A DNA stretch of 64,000 nt from Candidatus Sabulitectum silens (GTDB lineage Bacteria > Fermentibacterota > Fermentibacteria > Fermentibacterales > JCC-6). The stretch lies in contig MJAN01000007.1 of NCBI GenBank assembly GCA_001875255.1, forward strand, positions 78,250-142,249, read 5' to 3'. Below the pieces are notes generated by a model, which ran no database searches, had not been told where the DNA came from, and was given only the letters and a program-made list of their open reading frames with translations. The position numbers and the translations under genes are program-made. Of the stretch, positions 1-7,752 are shown one piece after another; positions within the stretch are counted from its first letter, which is position 1, and every line of letters starts with the position of its first letter.

Positions 1-236
1 AAAACCTTGAGAAGAGATTGGTATGGTATGTCCTGCTTGTTCGCGAGGATCTTCAATTCTTCTATCATCGATTCAGGTAACCGAAGAGATATTGTTTTTG
101 TTGAAGGCTTGAGCTTGGAGAGTGTGATTTCTGTTGCATCTTCCCAGGAGAGGTAATCACTGGAGTCATGCGTTCTCCAAAACTCTCTTTCTTCGGCTTC
201 TGTTCTGAATTTCGGGATCTTCTTCAGTTCTTTCAT
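1..236 (-). CDS. BrnA/CopG-type antitoxin (3' end beyond window)
   Basis: Antitoxin partner of the BrnT toxin encoded just upstream. I translated the minus strand from ATG 236. The protein begins MKELKKIPKFRTEAEEREFW and continues through a THDSSDYLSW segment and LKPSTKTISLRLPESMIEEL. This layout (EEREFW helix, THDS-x-DY, then the KPSTKTISLRLPE beta strand of a ribbon-helix-helix domain) is typical of CopG-like antitoxins that accompany BrnT. Its ATG overlaps the brnT stop (ATGA), so the two are co-translated in the usual toxin-first order. The reading frame is open to position 1, leaving about 78 residues visible; probably only the last few are missing. By family knowledge it neutralises BrnT and represses the shared promoter through its RHH domain. 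Confidence 0.85.
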   Translation of the reverse strand, partial: MKELKKIPKFRTEAEEREFWRTHDSSDYLSWEDATEITLSKLKPSTKTISLRLPESMIEELKILANKQDIPYQSLLKV

Positions 237-535
237 CTTCTGTACCTTCGTTCTTCACTCGCTGTCATGTCTCTAGAGGATATGACTCTGATTTTGTCTC
301 CTCGAATGGTAAACACCGCAAAGAGGAGACGCCCCCAATCGGTGTGGCCAAGAACATAGAATCTCGATTCCTTATCGGAATGCTTCGAGTCTCTTCGCAA
401 GATGAGAGGTCGATTGAAGAATATCTGTTCGCATTCGGATTGAGATACATCGTGCTTGTCCCAACTCTTCGTTGAGTTCCCTTCATCCCATTGGAATCCG
501 TTGCATTCTTTCAGTTGATCTCTTGGCCTTACCAT
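233..535 (-). CDS. brnT: BrnT family ribonuclease toxin
   Basis: Type II toxin of the BrnT family, a RelE-like ribonuclease that inhibits translation (known for the family). The 100-residue product has the family landmarks in order: the FQWDEGNSTKSWDKH opening (family form F-x-W-D-x-x-K-x-x-x-N-x-x-K-H), then HSDKESRFYVLGHTDWGRLL, then VISSRDMTASEERRY. The ATG at 535 lies immediately downstream of a good promoter and has no Shine-Dalgarno sequence. It may therefore be translated from a leaderless mRNA; otherwise the start lies a few codons inside. The stop overlaps the antitoxin ATG by ATGA. The region is visibly AT-richer than the rest of the window, consistent with mobile TA modules, although transfer is not proven. 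Confidence 0.85.
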   Translation of the reverse strand: MVRPRDQLKECNGFQWDEGNSTKSWDKHDVSQSECEQIFFNRPLILRRDSKHSDKESRFYVLGHTDWGRLLFAVFTIRGDKIRVISSRDMTASEERRYRR

Positions 536-540
536 ATCAC

Positions 541-570
541 ATGTATACTTTCATCATATACATTAGTCAA
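541..570 (-). promoter_or_regulatory. brnTA promoter with overlapping inverted-repeat operator
   Basis: On the minus strand TTGACT (570-565) is followed after exactly 17 bp by TATACA (547-542), a near-consensus sigma-70 promoter. A perfect 7-bp inverted repeat ATGTATA-N9-TATACAT (541-547 and 557-563) covers the -10 box and most of the spacer. Such a site is well placed for autorepression by the RHH antitoxin. The predicted transcription start falls at or next to the brnT ATG (535). Seen in sequence; the regulatory role is inferred. Confidence 0.6.
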
Positions 571-677
571 TCCCATCACCATTCTATCGCAAACAATCTG
601 CGTAACCAGCGCTGTGAACCTAACCTGCACCCTTGCAAGCGTCTGGTTCATGCAGTGGTTGAAGCATAATTCCATTT

Positions 678-1773
678 CTACTCAATAACATATATCTGAT
701 AATACATCTCCGGGTCTTGAGGATATGCAATTATTCCATGACCGGATATGTCGAATACCCAGTCGAATGAACTTTCTATCCCGTTAAGCTGGGCTGTATA
801 CAAGTATTCGGTATTTTCTGAATCAAACACATCGAATGTTGGTTGAGATTCAAATCCCCTTTGCACCCAAAGATTGCCGGAGGAGTCAGTTCCCATGCTC
901 TTGATCCGAGGATAGATTGAATACGGTGTCATATCAACTTGCATTTGCCCCGCAGTACTCCGATCAACCAGGGATTCAATGTACACCTTCTCTTCTTCTA
1001 TCTCTTCATCGGGTCTGGGAATTTCAGGATAGTCCAGCAGCAGAGTATTCAGAGAATCACCCGATGAGTTGAAAATTATCACTTCGGGAAGGTTCTGAGG
1101 ATCTGGAGCAATGTAGATCCGATTATCGCCAACAGTAAAACGAATTTGATTCAGCAGGTCTATTCTGATTAAATCCTCGCGTTCTTCGCCTGTGTAGACT
1201 CTGGTTATGAAGGTCAGCTCAGGTTGCTCGGGTGTAGAATCGGCCCAGATGGATACATTTTGGTTATCTCAAACCCAGCATCCACAAAGATGAAATCACT
1301 CAAGATGCCCACAATCTGGTTATCACCACAGGATGACATCTGCATAGCGCCCGTTCTACCAGGGTTTCTCTCGATGAAATGTCCATTGGGATCAAACCTC
1401 TGCCACCCTGATTCATCAATAACACAGATAGAGCCGTTGCCAAGGACTTCGAAGACATCGGCATTGAGAATTCGCCTGGACCAGAACCATATCTGCCTAT
1501 TTGATTCTGAAATACACCTTCTGAGGAATAGACCATGATGCGACTTCTGATATTATCCAAGACAAAGATCTCACCGGTAACCCCTCGGTCAACTTCTCTT
1601 ATTGAGCCGAAGACATAGTTACTGTCTCCGAACTCGACTCCGATGGAATCGATAATCTCAAGTCTATCAACTGTTTGACTTTCATGAATAGCGTGAGGAA
1701 TGGTCTGAGATGCGGGACTCTCACATCCCGATACAATAAGAAATGAAACAGTGACAATGAATATTCTTTTCAT
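678..1773 (-). CDS. Six-bladed beta-propeller (NHL-like) lipoprotein, frame-disrupted
   Basis: Predicted outer-membrane or periplasmic lipoprotein with a beta-propeller. The start is ATG 1773 behind AAGGAAG; a signal peptide (MKRIFIVTVSFLIVSGC) ends in lipobox VSGC. The mature part has propeller-strand motifs such as GEIFVLDNIRSRIMVYSSEG, FQNQIGRYGSGPGEF, GSICVIDESGWQRFDPNG and GNLWVQRGFESQPTFDVFD, i.e. repeated aspartate-rich blades of the 6-bladed beta-propeller lipoprotein family. The reading frame is interrupted twice, near 1463 and 1265, each time by what looks like one lost base; the pieces join sensibly. About 365 residues in all, normal for the family. Ligand and role unknown. The gene is AT-richer than its neighbours. 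Confidence 0.7.
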
Positions 1774-1989
1774 TTCTTCCTTAGCTTCAACACTGATTGA
1801 GCAGAATCGTGTTATACCAATATCTGATTCCAATTGCATATGATTATTTAGTGTGACAATGGTGTCAATAGTAGACGAGAAATGGCCATTATGAACATAT
1901 GTATAGTTGAACAGGCTATGGAGTACTTGCGCTGAGTCGCCTTAGTCCGGCGGCGATGAAGTTATGGTCCAGTTCCTTCCAGGGCTTTA

Positions 1990-2420
1990 TCAGAAGAAGA
2001 ACCTCAATCCGATCGCCGCATCCACATGGAAGTCCGTATCGGGTATGACGGACAATCCGGCGGCCACCTCGAGGAAGGCTCCGATATCGTTGTGGGCGAA
2101 GAGGTATTCTATACCCAGCGGGACACGGCCGCCGGCATAGACGTCGTCCTCACCGAAGGCCACCCATCCCCCGAGGCCGTAGTACCATGGCATCTGGCCC
2201 TTGTCCACCTCTATGGCCCCGAAGCTGTGCCACAGATAGTCGGCGTGGATCAGCACCCACTCCTTGTCGAAGCTCCAGGCGGCGGCGGCGTCGATTGCCG
2301 TGGTGGCGCTGGTGTAGTGCTTGAAGGAAAGCCCGGTGGGATTTCCAACGATGAACCCCAGGCCGGTGTCCCCCTTCCCCGGTGCGAAGGACAGTATTGC
2401 GGTGAGCAAAGTGTGGTCAT
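1990..2420 (-). CDS. Small secreted or outer-membrane beta-barrel-type protein
   Basis: About 143 residues. I choose ATG 2420 because a strong AGGAGG lies 9-14 bases upstream; one base seems lost near 2408, and the open frame as read starts at TTG 2409. The N-terminus is a short signal-like segment (LLTAILSFAPGKGD). The rest alternates polar and hydrophobic residues with many aromatic and glycine residues (FIVGNPTGLSFKHY, YYGLGGWVAFGEDDVYAGGR, GAFLEVAAGLSVIPD) and ends in GLRFFF. An aromatic C-terminus is typical of outer-membrane beta-barrels recognised by BamA. No named family recognised. It is the last gene of the minus-strand group and is separated from glyA by a terminator hairpin. Confidence 0.55.
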
Positions 2421-2441
2421 TTCAAGCCTCCTCATAGAAAA

Positions 2442-2466
2442 GCCGGCGGGCATAAAACCCGCCGGC
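2442..2466 (-). terminator. Rho-independent terminator after glyA
   Basis: Perfect 9-bp stem GCCGGCGGG / CCCGCCGGC with loop cataaaa. On the minus strand the stem is followed by TTTTCTATG. It lies 22 bases past the glyA stop and before the next minus-strand start at 2420. Confidence 0.75.
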
Positions 2467-2487
2467 GATGTTTTCGATGACGGGTAG

Positions 2488-3919
2488 TTATACCAGTTTC
2501 GCCAGGTTATCCGCGAAAAATTTCACATAATCCCCTGTGGGATATGCGCTTGCCATTGCCCTGGAAGCAAGTTCTATGCTTTCCTCAAGGGGAAGTGTGT
2601 ACCTCATGTGCATGAACTTCTGCCTGAAGGCGGTTACTTCCTCGGCAACATTTTCATTTTTGATTATAACCCTGGCCATGAGTTCAGCAAGGGGGCCGAA
2701 ATCCTCTTCGTTCATTCCGTACCTTGTCATTTCGCTTACGCCGGTCCTGATACCGCTTGAGGTGAGGAAGGTGTCGTCGTCGGGAAGGGCCTGGTAGTTC
2801 ACTACTATGTTGTTCTCCTGAAGGCGGTCGGCTATTTCAGCGCCGTCGGCGTGATCGATGACCCTGACCACCACCTGGTGGGTCTTCGTGTAGCCGTCCT
2901 TCGGATCGCCTTCAACCTTCAGGCCGTTGTCCGCAAGGTGTTTCGCGAAGGCCCTTGCGTTGGAGAGGACCTTTGCCTGGTACTCTTCCTTGAAGGCGTT
3001 CATTTCGTGGGTTGCCACGAGAAGCCCCAGCAGGGTGGCGAGGTGATGGTTGGAGGTGGAGCCGGGGAAGGCCCTGCTGTTGATGTCCAGCCAGAGCTTT
3101 CTGAAGTGGGTCTTCTTTGCCATGTTGCTCACGATGGCTCCCCTCTGGGGGCCGAAGTATGTCTTGTGGGTTGAGCCTGTCACAACGTCGGCTCCTTCGG
3201 CAAGGGGGGCCTGGAAGGCGCCGTAGAGGCCGAAAACATGGGCCATGTCGTACATTACAACTGGCTTGTCTTCCCAGTCGGCGATGTGGTCGGCCAGCAG
3301 CTTCACCGGTTCAGGGTAGAGGAACATGCTCTTTCCGAAGACCACCAGTTCCGGCCGGCTTTCGTCGAGGAGCTCCAGCATCCTCTCCTGGTCAATCTTG
3401 TAGGGATTATCCTTCCGGACGGGAAAGTTGACGCAGTTCTCTTTCCCCGTTGCCGGGTCGATGTCCACGAAGTTGAAGAGGGCGCCCATGGGCTGGCTGG
3501 AGAGGTGGCCTCCCATTCCCAGGTCGTTGTTCATCACCGCCCGGAGCTTCCTGAAGGTGCCCTCGGGTGACTTTCTGTTCACGAACTTGGTAACGGCCTT
3601 GAAAACCACTTCGTTGGACATCTGGCCGCTCACGGGCCTCAGTTCGGCCTCGCTGCAGTTGAAATACTCGCAGAGGGCATCCTTCGCTTCGATCTCGATA
3701 TCCCTGATGAAATCGGTTCCGTGGTAGAAATAGACCTCTTTCCCCTTCATTGAGCGATGTTCGGCATACCTGCCAGCGGGGTCGCATATCTCGCAGGCCT
3801 TCACCAGGGGGCTGGGGTGTTCTCGCTTGGTATGAGGTTTATGCACTGCCTCTGGCGCCAGAGGTTGTTTTTTCGATCCTTCCGAAAAGCTCGTTCATTT
3901 TTACTGACAGGTCGCTCAT
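2488..3919 (-). CDS. glyA: Serine hydroxymethyltransferase, frame-disrupted at 5' end
   Basis: PLP enzyme interconverting serine and glycine with transfer of a one-carbon unit to tetrahydrofolate. The uninterrupted part (from 3846) shows GRYAEHRSMKG, LRPVSGQMSNEVVFKAV (family SGSQAN region), VMYDMAHVFGLYGAF (PLP-ring aspartate and histidine) and the PLP-lysine motif VVTGSTHKTYFGPQRGAIVS. Re-reading upstream gives an ATG at 3919 behind AGGGAA and the diagnostic INLIPSEN motif, but in different frames; one base appears lost near 3868 and another near 3810. About 475 residues in all, a little longer than most bacterial GlyA. It lies 15 bases after the EIIA-PII gene, so probably in one operon with it and the antiporter. 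serC, at 36-37 kb, serves the same pathway. Confidence 0.88.
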
Positions 3920-3934
3920 ATGCCGTTCCCTTCA

Positions 3935-4757
3935 TTACAATGTTTCAAGACTGCCCCTTACGGATAATGTATCCACAACTATAAGACAGGCTCCCCTGTG
4001 CGAGTCGAGGTCGCCGGTGATCTCCTCCACAGCCGCTACGGTGCCGTCGAGTTCATTCTCGGGAATGAGGGTGAGAAGAAGCCTCGGTTCCGGACGGCTG
4101 CGGCCCAGTACATCCATGAAGCCTGCGAAAATGGGCACATTGGAGAGCATGGGGCCCATCATGTCGGAACTGACGGTTACGGCGCCCTCGAGGCCCATCT
4201 CCAGGAAAAGCTCCATAACGTCATTATAAGTTTTTTCCTCCTGAAGGACCAATATAAGCAGTTTTTTCCTTGCTTTTCTGTCGTGTTTCGAGGTGATGGG
4301 GGAGAGGTGATAAAGGAAAGACTCCCTCATGGCGAATTCCGTTTTGCTGTTTATGAGCTCGTATCTGGCCTTGCCGCTGCTGAGAACCCTGGCGGCTCCG
4401 GCGAGAAGCCTGAGGTGCTCGTCGGTTCCCTCCACGGGACCGGCGATGGCGCAGATGATGTGAACGCTGCGGTTGTCGATGGAATTCCAGGCTATCCCCG
4501 GTCGCATACGGTGAGGGCAAGGGCGAAGTTCTTCATGCCCTGGAGCCTGCAGTGGGGTATGGCCACTCCGTTGCCCACTCGGTGGAACCAAGCTCTTCCC
4601 TTTCTGTCATGCCCGTCAGGAGGGACTCCTTTGAAACACCCCTGGCGGCGGGATTGCTGGCCAGAAGTTCAGCCATGATTCCCAGGGCCTCATCCTTCCT
4701 GGAGACGGACAGTTTTCTTCTGCAGCCGGATATGTGAAGGATCTCAGATATGTTCAT
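3935..4757 (-). CDS. PTS EIIA(Ntr/Fru)-type domain fused to a PII-like domain
   Basis: Two-domain cytosolic signalling protein of about 273 residues. Residues 1-150 form a PTS EIIA domain of the PtsN/fructose type: ISGCRRKLSVSRKDEALGIM, ESLLTGMTEREELGST, then (in the next frame) VGNGVAIPHCRLQGM, whose histidine is the expected phospho-acceptor, and later AIAGPVEGTDEHLRLLAGAA. Residues from about 165 (KKLLILVLQEEKTYNDVMEL, then EMGLEGAVTVSSDMMG, ending RGACLIVVDTLSVRGSLETL) look like a ferredoxin-fold PII-like regulator. Two breaks, near 4572 and 4500, each fit one lost base. Start ATG 4757 follows GAGGTGG. The upstream antiporter overlaps or abuts it, suggesting that it regulates that transporter in response to phosphorylation and a small ligand (inferred). 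Confidence 0.72.
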
Positions 4758-6000
4758 TTTCCACCTCAGAGAGTTGCGCCGCGCACCACGGCATACTTCG
4801 AGACAGGGGGCCGGTAAGTTCGTTAATGAAGACGCTCATGAGAACTATGCTTACCATTGTTCCAGCCATTTCCTGATGGCCTGCGAAGAAGGGCGCCGCC
4901 TGTATGTAGAGGGCAAGTCCGATGGCCACACCGGCCTGGGGAAGCATTGCCAGACCGAGATATCTTCTTATCAGAGGATCGGAACCGGCAGTGACCGCCC
5001 CGGCCCAGACTCCGAAGTACTTTCCGAATGCCCTGGCGGCTATGAAGAGAAGACCCATCAGCAGTACGGGACCTGTATGGAAAACGCTGAGGGTCAGTTC
5101 CGTTCCGGCGATGGCGAAGAAAGTTGCATAGAGCGGGGGCGAGAGCTGTTCCAGAGAGGCAATAACCCTGAAGGCGCCACGGCCCATGTTGGCAAGCACC
5201 GCTCCGGCGGCCATTCCCGCCAGGAGGGGGGAGAAACCGAAGGTTGTGGCCACGGCGGTGAGTATGCACATGATCCCCAGGCTGAATATGTAGACCTCGT
5301 TGGATTTGCTTCTGTTGGCGGTGAATACATGTATGAGCCAGCCGGTGATGCCTCCGATCAGCAATGAGCCGCCTATTTCCTTTCCGGCGTGAAGAATGCC
5401 GTGGAGGAGCCCGGAATCCCCTCCCCCAAGGTGCTGACCGGTGAAGGCGGCCACTATGCTGAACAGAAGCACGCAGCCGGCGTCGTCCAGGGCCACTATG
5501 CCGTAAAGATGATCTATGAAGGGTCCCCGTGCCTTCAGGTCCCGCACTATGGCAACCGTTGCCGCCGGGGCGGTTGCCGAGGCCACCGTTCCCAGAAGGG
5601 CCGCGGCGTAGAGGGGCATAAGGCCGGTGAGCCAGAGGGCCAGCGTTACCGCCCCGAATGTGAGGAACATCTGGAAGGCGGTTATGATGAGTACCGCCCT
5701 GCCGGTTCGCCTTAGCTTCCCTGCGCTGAACTCGCTGCCTATTACCAGGGCGATGATGGCCAGGGCCACCTCGGTGACCACACCAAGCTCGTCCTTCAGG
5801 TCGGTGTGGACCATTCCCAGTATACCCGGGCCAAGTATGATGCCGGCGATGATGAAACCGGTGATCGAGGGAATCCCCGCCGCCGCGGCAAGCCTTCCAA
5901 GGAAGAAGCTTCCCACCAGCAGTATTCCCACACCGAAAACAGGATGGATGCTGACCACATCCCTGAAGCTTGAAAAGCCATCGTAAAGAAATTCGATCAT
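4744..6000 (-). CDS. Cation:proton antiporter (CPA2/KefB-type, no RCK domain)
   Basis: Integral membrane Na+(K+)/H+ antiporter. About 418 residues with 12-13 hydrophobic segments throughout, beginning VFGVGILLVGSFFLGRLA and SITGFIIAGIILGPGILGM (the P-x-x-x-G-x-[IVL]-x-[AG]-G-x-x-x-G-P signature of CPA2 antiporters) and including GTVASATAPAATVAIVRDL and the ALDDAGCVLL acidic pair expected for ion translocation. No cytoplasmic TrkA-N or TrkA-C domain follows, so regulation probably comes from the adjacent EIIA-PII-like protein. The C-terminus may also carry a one-base loss near 4783; correcting it gives KYAVVRGATL and a stop at 4766, leaving the next gene's Shine-Dalgarno free. No clear Shine-Dalgarno precedes ATG 6000. 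Confidence 0.85.
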   Translation of the reverse strand: MIEFLYDGFSSFRDVVSIHPVFGVGILLVGSFFLGRLAAAAGIPSITGFIIAGIILGPGILGMVHTDLKDELGVVTEVALAIIALVIGSEFSAGKLRRTGRAVLIITAFQMFLTFGAVTLALWLTGLMPLYAAALLGTVASATAPAATVAIVRDLKARGPFIDHLYGIVALDDAGCVLLFSIVAAFTGQHLGGGDSGLLHGILHAGKEIGGSLLIGGITGWLIHVFTANRSKSNEVYIFSLGIMCILTAVATTFGFSPLLAGMAAGAVLANMGRGAFRVIASLEQLSPPLYATFFAIAGTELTLSVFHTGPVLLMGLLFIAARAFGKYFGVWAGAVTAGSDPLIRRYLGLAMLPQAGVAIGLALYIQAAPFFAGHQEMAGTMVSIVLMSVFINELTGPLSRSMPWCAAQLSEVENEHI

Positions 6001-6099
6001 GGGGGCTAATATAGTTTCGGGAAATCTCCGATGCTACCGGACCATTACATGGAATTTCAGTATGTTTCATGATCACGGATGGCGAAAGGAGCAGGATCC

Positions 6100-7197
6100 A
6101 TGACGGCCGGTGAGGTGATGAGGCTTTTCGATTCGGTTCCCCCACGGGAAACCCTTTCCGGATTCCTTCGGGAGACCGACCCGAAGAGGATAGAGGCGGT
6201 AAGGGAAGCGGCGGAGACCACATTGCTCAAATACTGCGGCAGGAAGGTGTACTACAGGGGGCTCATTGAGTTCTCCAACATCTGTGCCCTTGACTGCGGT
6301 TACTGCGGAATAAGGAGATCCAATTCCCATGTAAAGAGATACACGGTTTCGCCGGATACGGTGATAAAGGCGGCGAAGTGGTGCGCTGAAGTTCACTACG
6401 GCTCACTGGTACTTCAGTCCGGGGAGAGGAGGGACCAGGAGTTCATTTCGATGGTGGAAACCCTGGTGCGCCGTATAAAGAGTGAGACCGTTTCGTCGGT
6501 CCTTCCCCGGGGACTGGGAATAACCCTCTGCGTTGGCGAGCAGTCCCGGGAAACATACAGGCGTTTCCGGGAGGCCGGGGCTCACCGCTATCTCCTTCGT
6601 ATAGAGACCACCAGCGATGAGCTTTTCAAACGGATACACCCGAAGGAACAGAGCCTCGATTCCAGGCTGCGCTGCCTCGACTACCTGCGGCAGGAGGGTT
6701 TTCAGGTAGGAACCGGGGTGATGATCGGCCTGCCGGGCCAGACCCCTGAAATGCTTGCGGAGGACCTGCTTTTCTACAGGGAGCACGGCTTCGACATGTT
6801 CGGCATGGGCCCCTTCATTCCCCATAAGGATACCCCCATGGGAAACTCCCCGGTAATGCCCGGCGACCAACGGACAAGGATGGGGCTGATGATGATAGCC
6901 CTGGCCAGGCTTTTAACGAAGAACACCAACATCGCGGCAACCACCGCCCTTCAGGCACTGGACCCAGTGGGTAGGGAGAAGGGACTGGCCTTTGGAGCCA
7001 ATGTTCTCATGCCCCAGCTCACCCCCCTTGAATACCGGGAGAACTACCTTCTCTATGAGAACAAACCCTGCGTGGACGAAGAGAAGGAAGACTGCCTCAA
7101 CTGCCTCCGGCGGAGGGTGGAAATGGCTGGCAGGGAAGTGGCCCTTGACGAGTGGGGTGATTCGCTTCACTATACCGCCGGCTCCCCGCGGCCCTAG
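6100..7197 (+). CDS. hydE: [FeFe]-hydrogenase maturase HydE (radical SAM)
   Basis: Radical SAM enzyme that helps build the diiron subcluster of [FeFe]-hydrogenase. Near residue 65 it has GLIEFSNICALDCGYCGIRR, containing the CxxxCxxC [4Fe-4S] motif in the HydE/PylB/BioB context. GTGVMIGLPGQTPEMLAEDL and FGMGPFIPHKDTPMGNSP match HydE. The C-terminal CVDEEKEDCLNCL gives further cysteines. I prefer ATG 6100 over ATG 6079 because AAAGGAG sits about 9 bases upstream of it. The reading frame is intact. No hydF, hydG or hydrogenase gene is in this window, so the system is split across the genome, or this is a HydE-like paralogue. It is divergent from the antiporter and followed by an acetyltransferase 13 bases later. 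Confidence 0.9.
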   Translation: MTAGEVMRLFDSVPPRETLSGFLRETDPKRIEAVREAAETTLLKYCGRKVYYRGLIEFSNICALDCGYCGIRRSNSHVKRYTVSPDTVIKAAKWCAEVHYGSLVLQSGERRDQEFISMVETLVRRIKSETVSSVLPRGLGITLCVGEQSRETYRRFREAGAHRYLLRIETTSDELFKRIHPKEQSLDSRLRCLDYLRQEGFQVGTGVMIGLPGQTPEMLAEDLLFYREHGFDMFGMGPFIPHKDTPMGNSPVMPGDQRTRMGLMMIALARLLTKNTNIAATTALQALDPVGREKGLAFGANVLMPQLTPLEYRENYLLYENKPCVDEEKEDCLNCLRRRVEMAGREVALDEWGDSLHYTAGSPRP

Positions 7198-7210
7198 CCA
7201 GGTAGATCCC

Positions 7211-7737
7211 ATGGGGTACCTCGTGAAACTGGTCCCGGGCCATGCCGGTGAGCTGTACCGTCTGATAACGGAAAACCGGCAACACCTGGCAGAATGGCTT
7301 CCCTGGGCTCGACGGGTGGTGTCTTCCGGGGATACCGAAGCATTCATAGATAGGGCCATGAAACAGGACGCCGAAGGAAAGGGCACCCACCACTGCATTT
7401 GCCATGGGGGCGAATTGCCGGGGTGGCGGGTTTTCACCCCATAAGATGGGGCAGCCGCACCGGGGAGCTGGGCTACTGGCTGGGAAGTGAGTTTACAGGT
7501 ATGGGCCTCGCTACCCGGGCCTGCAGGAGACTTCTTGTGATCGCCTTCAATGAGCTGGACCTGAACAGAATGGAGATCAGGTGCGCAGCTGGTAACACGA
7601 GAAGCATTGCGGTTGCCAAAAGGCTGGGCATGATTTATGAAGGTACACTGAGGGAGGCCGAAAGGCTTGGCGAAGGCTATGTTGACCATGTGATCCACTC
7701 GATTCTGAAAAGGGAGTTTGCGGTTGGAAATAGTTGA
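7211..7737 (+). CDS. GNAT acetyltransferase, RimJ/RimL type
   Basis: Acetyl-CoA-dependent N-acetyltransferase of the ribosomal-protein-serine/alanine type. Visible features are the N-terminal LYRLITENRQHLAEWLPWA, RIAGVAGFHPIRWGSRTGEL (strand 4), GYWLGSEFTGMGLATRACRR (acetyl-CoA-binding Q/RxxGxG/A loop, here TGMGLA) and NTRSIAVAKRLGMIYEGTLR (the N-x-x-S-x-x-V-x-x-x-L-G-F element). One base is missing near 7405 (a GGGGG run), which splits the frame. About 175 residues, normal for the family. The target protein or small molecule cannot be told from the sequence. Confidence 0.8.
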
Positions 7738-7752
7738 AAAAAAGACTGGCCG

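Noticed and set aside
4224..4678. Plus-strand open frames at 3998-4678 across the EIIA-PII gene
   Set aside because: Antisense to a gene with a recognisable EIIA phospho-histidine motif; the translation has no domain features.
4823..6223. 466-codon open frame on the minus strand in a second frame over the antiporter
   Set aside because: It is a GC-rich shadow frame with Arg/Gly/His-rich, low-complexity translation; the antiporter frame has clear TM segments and family motifs.
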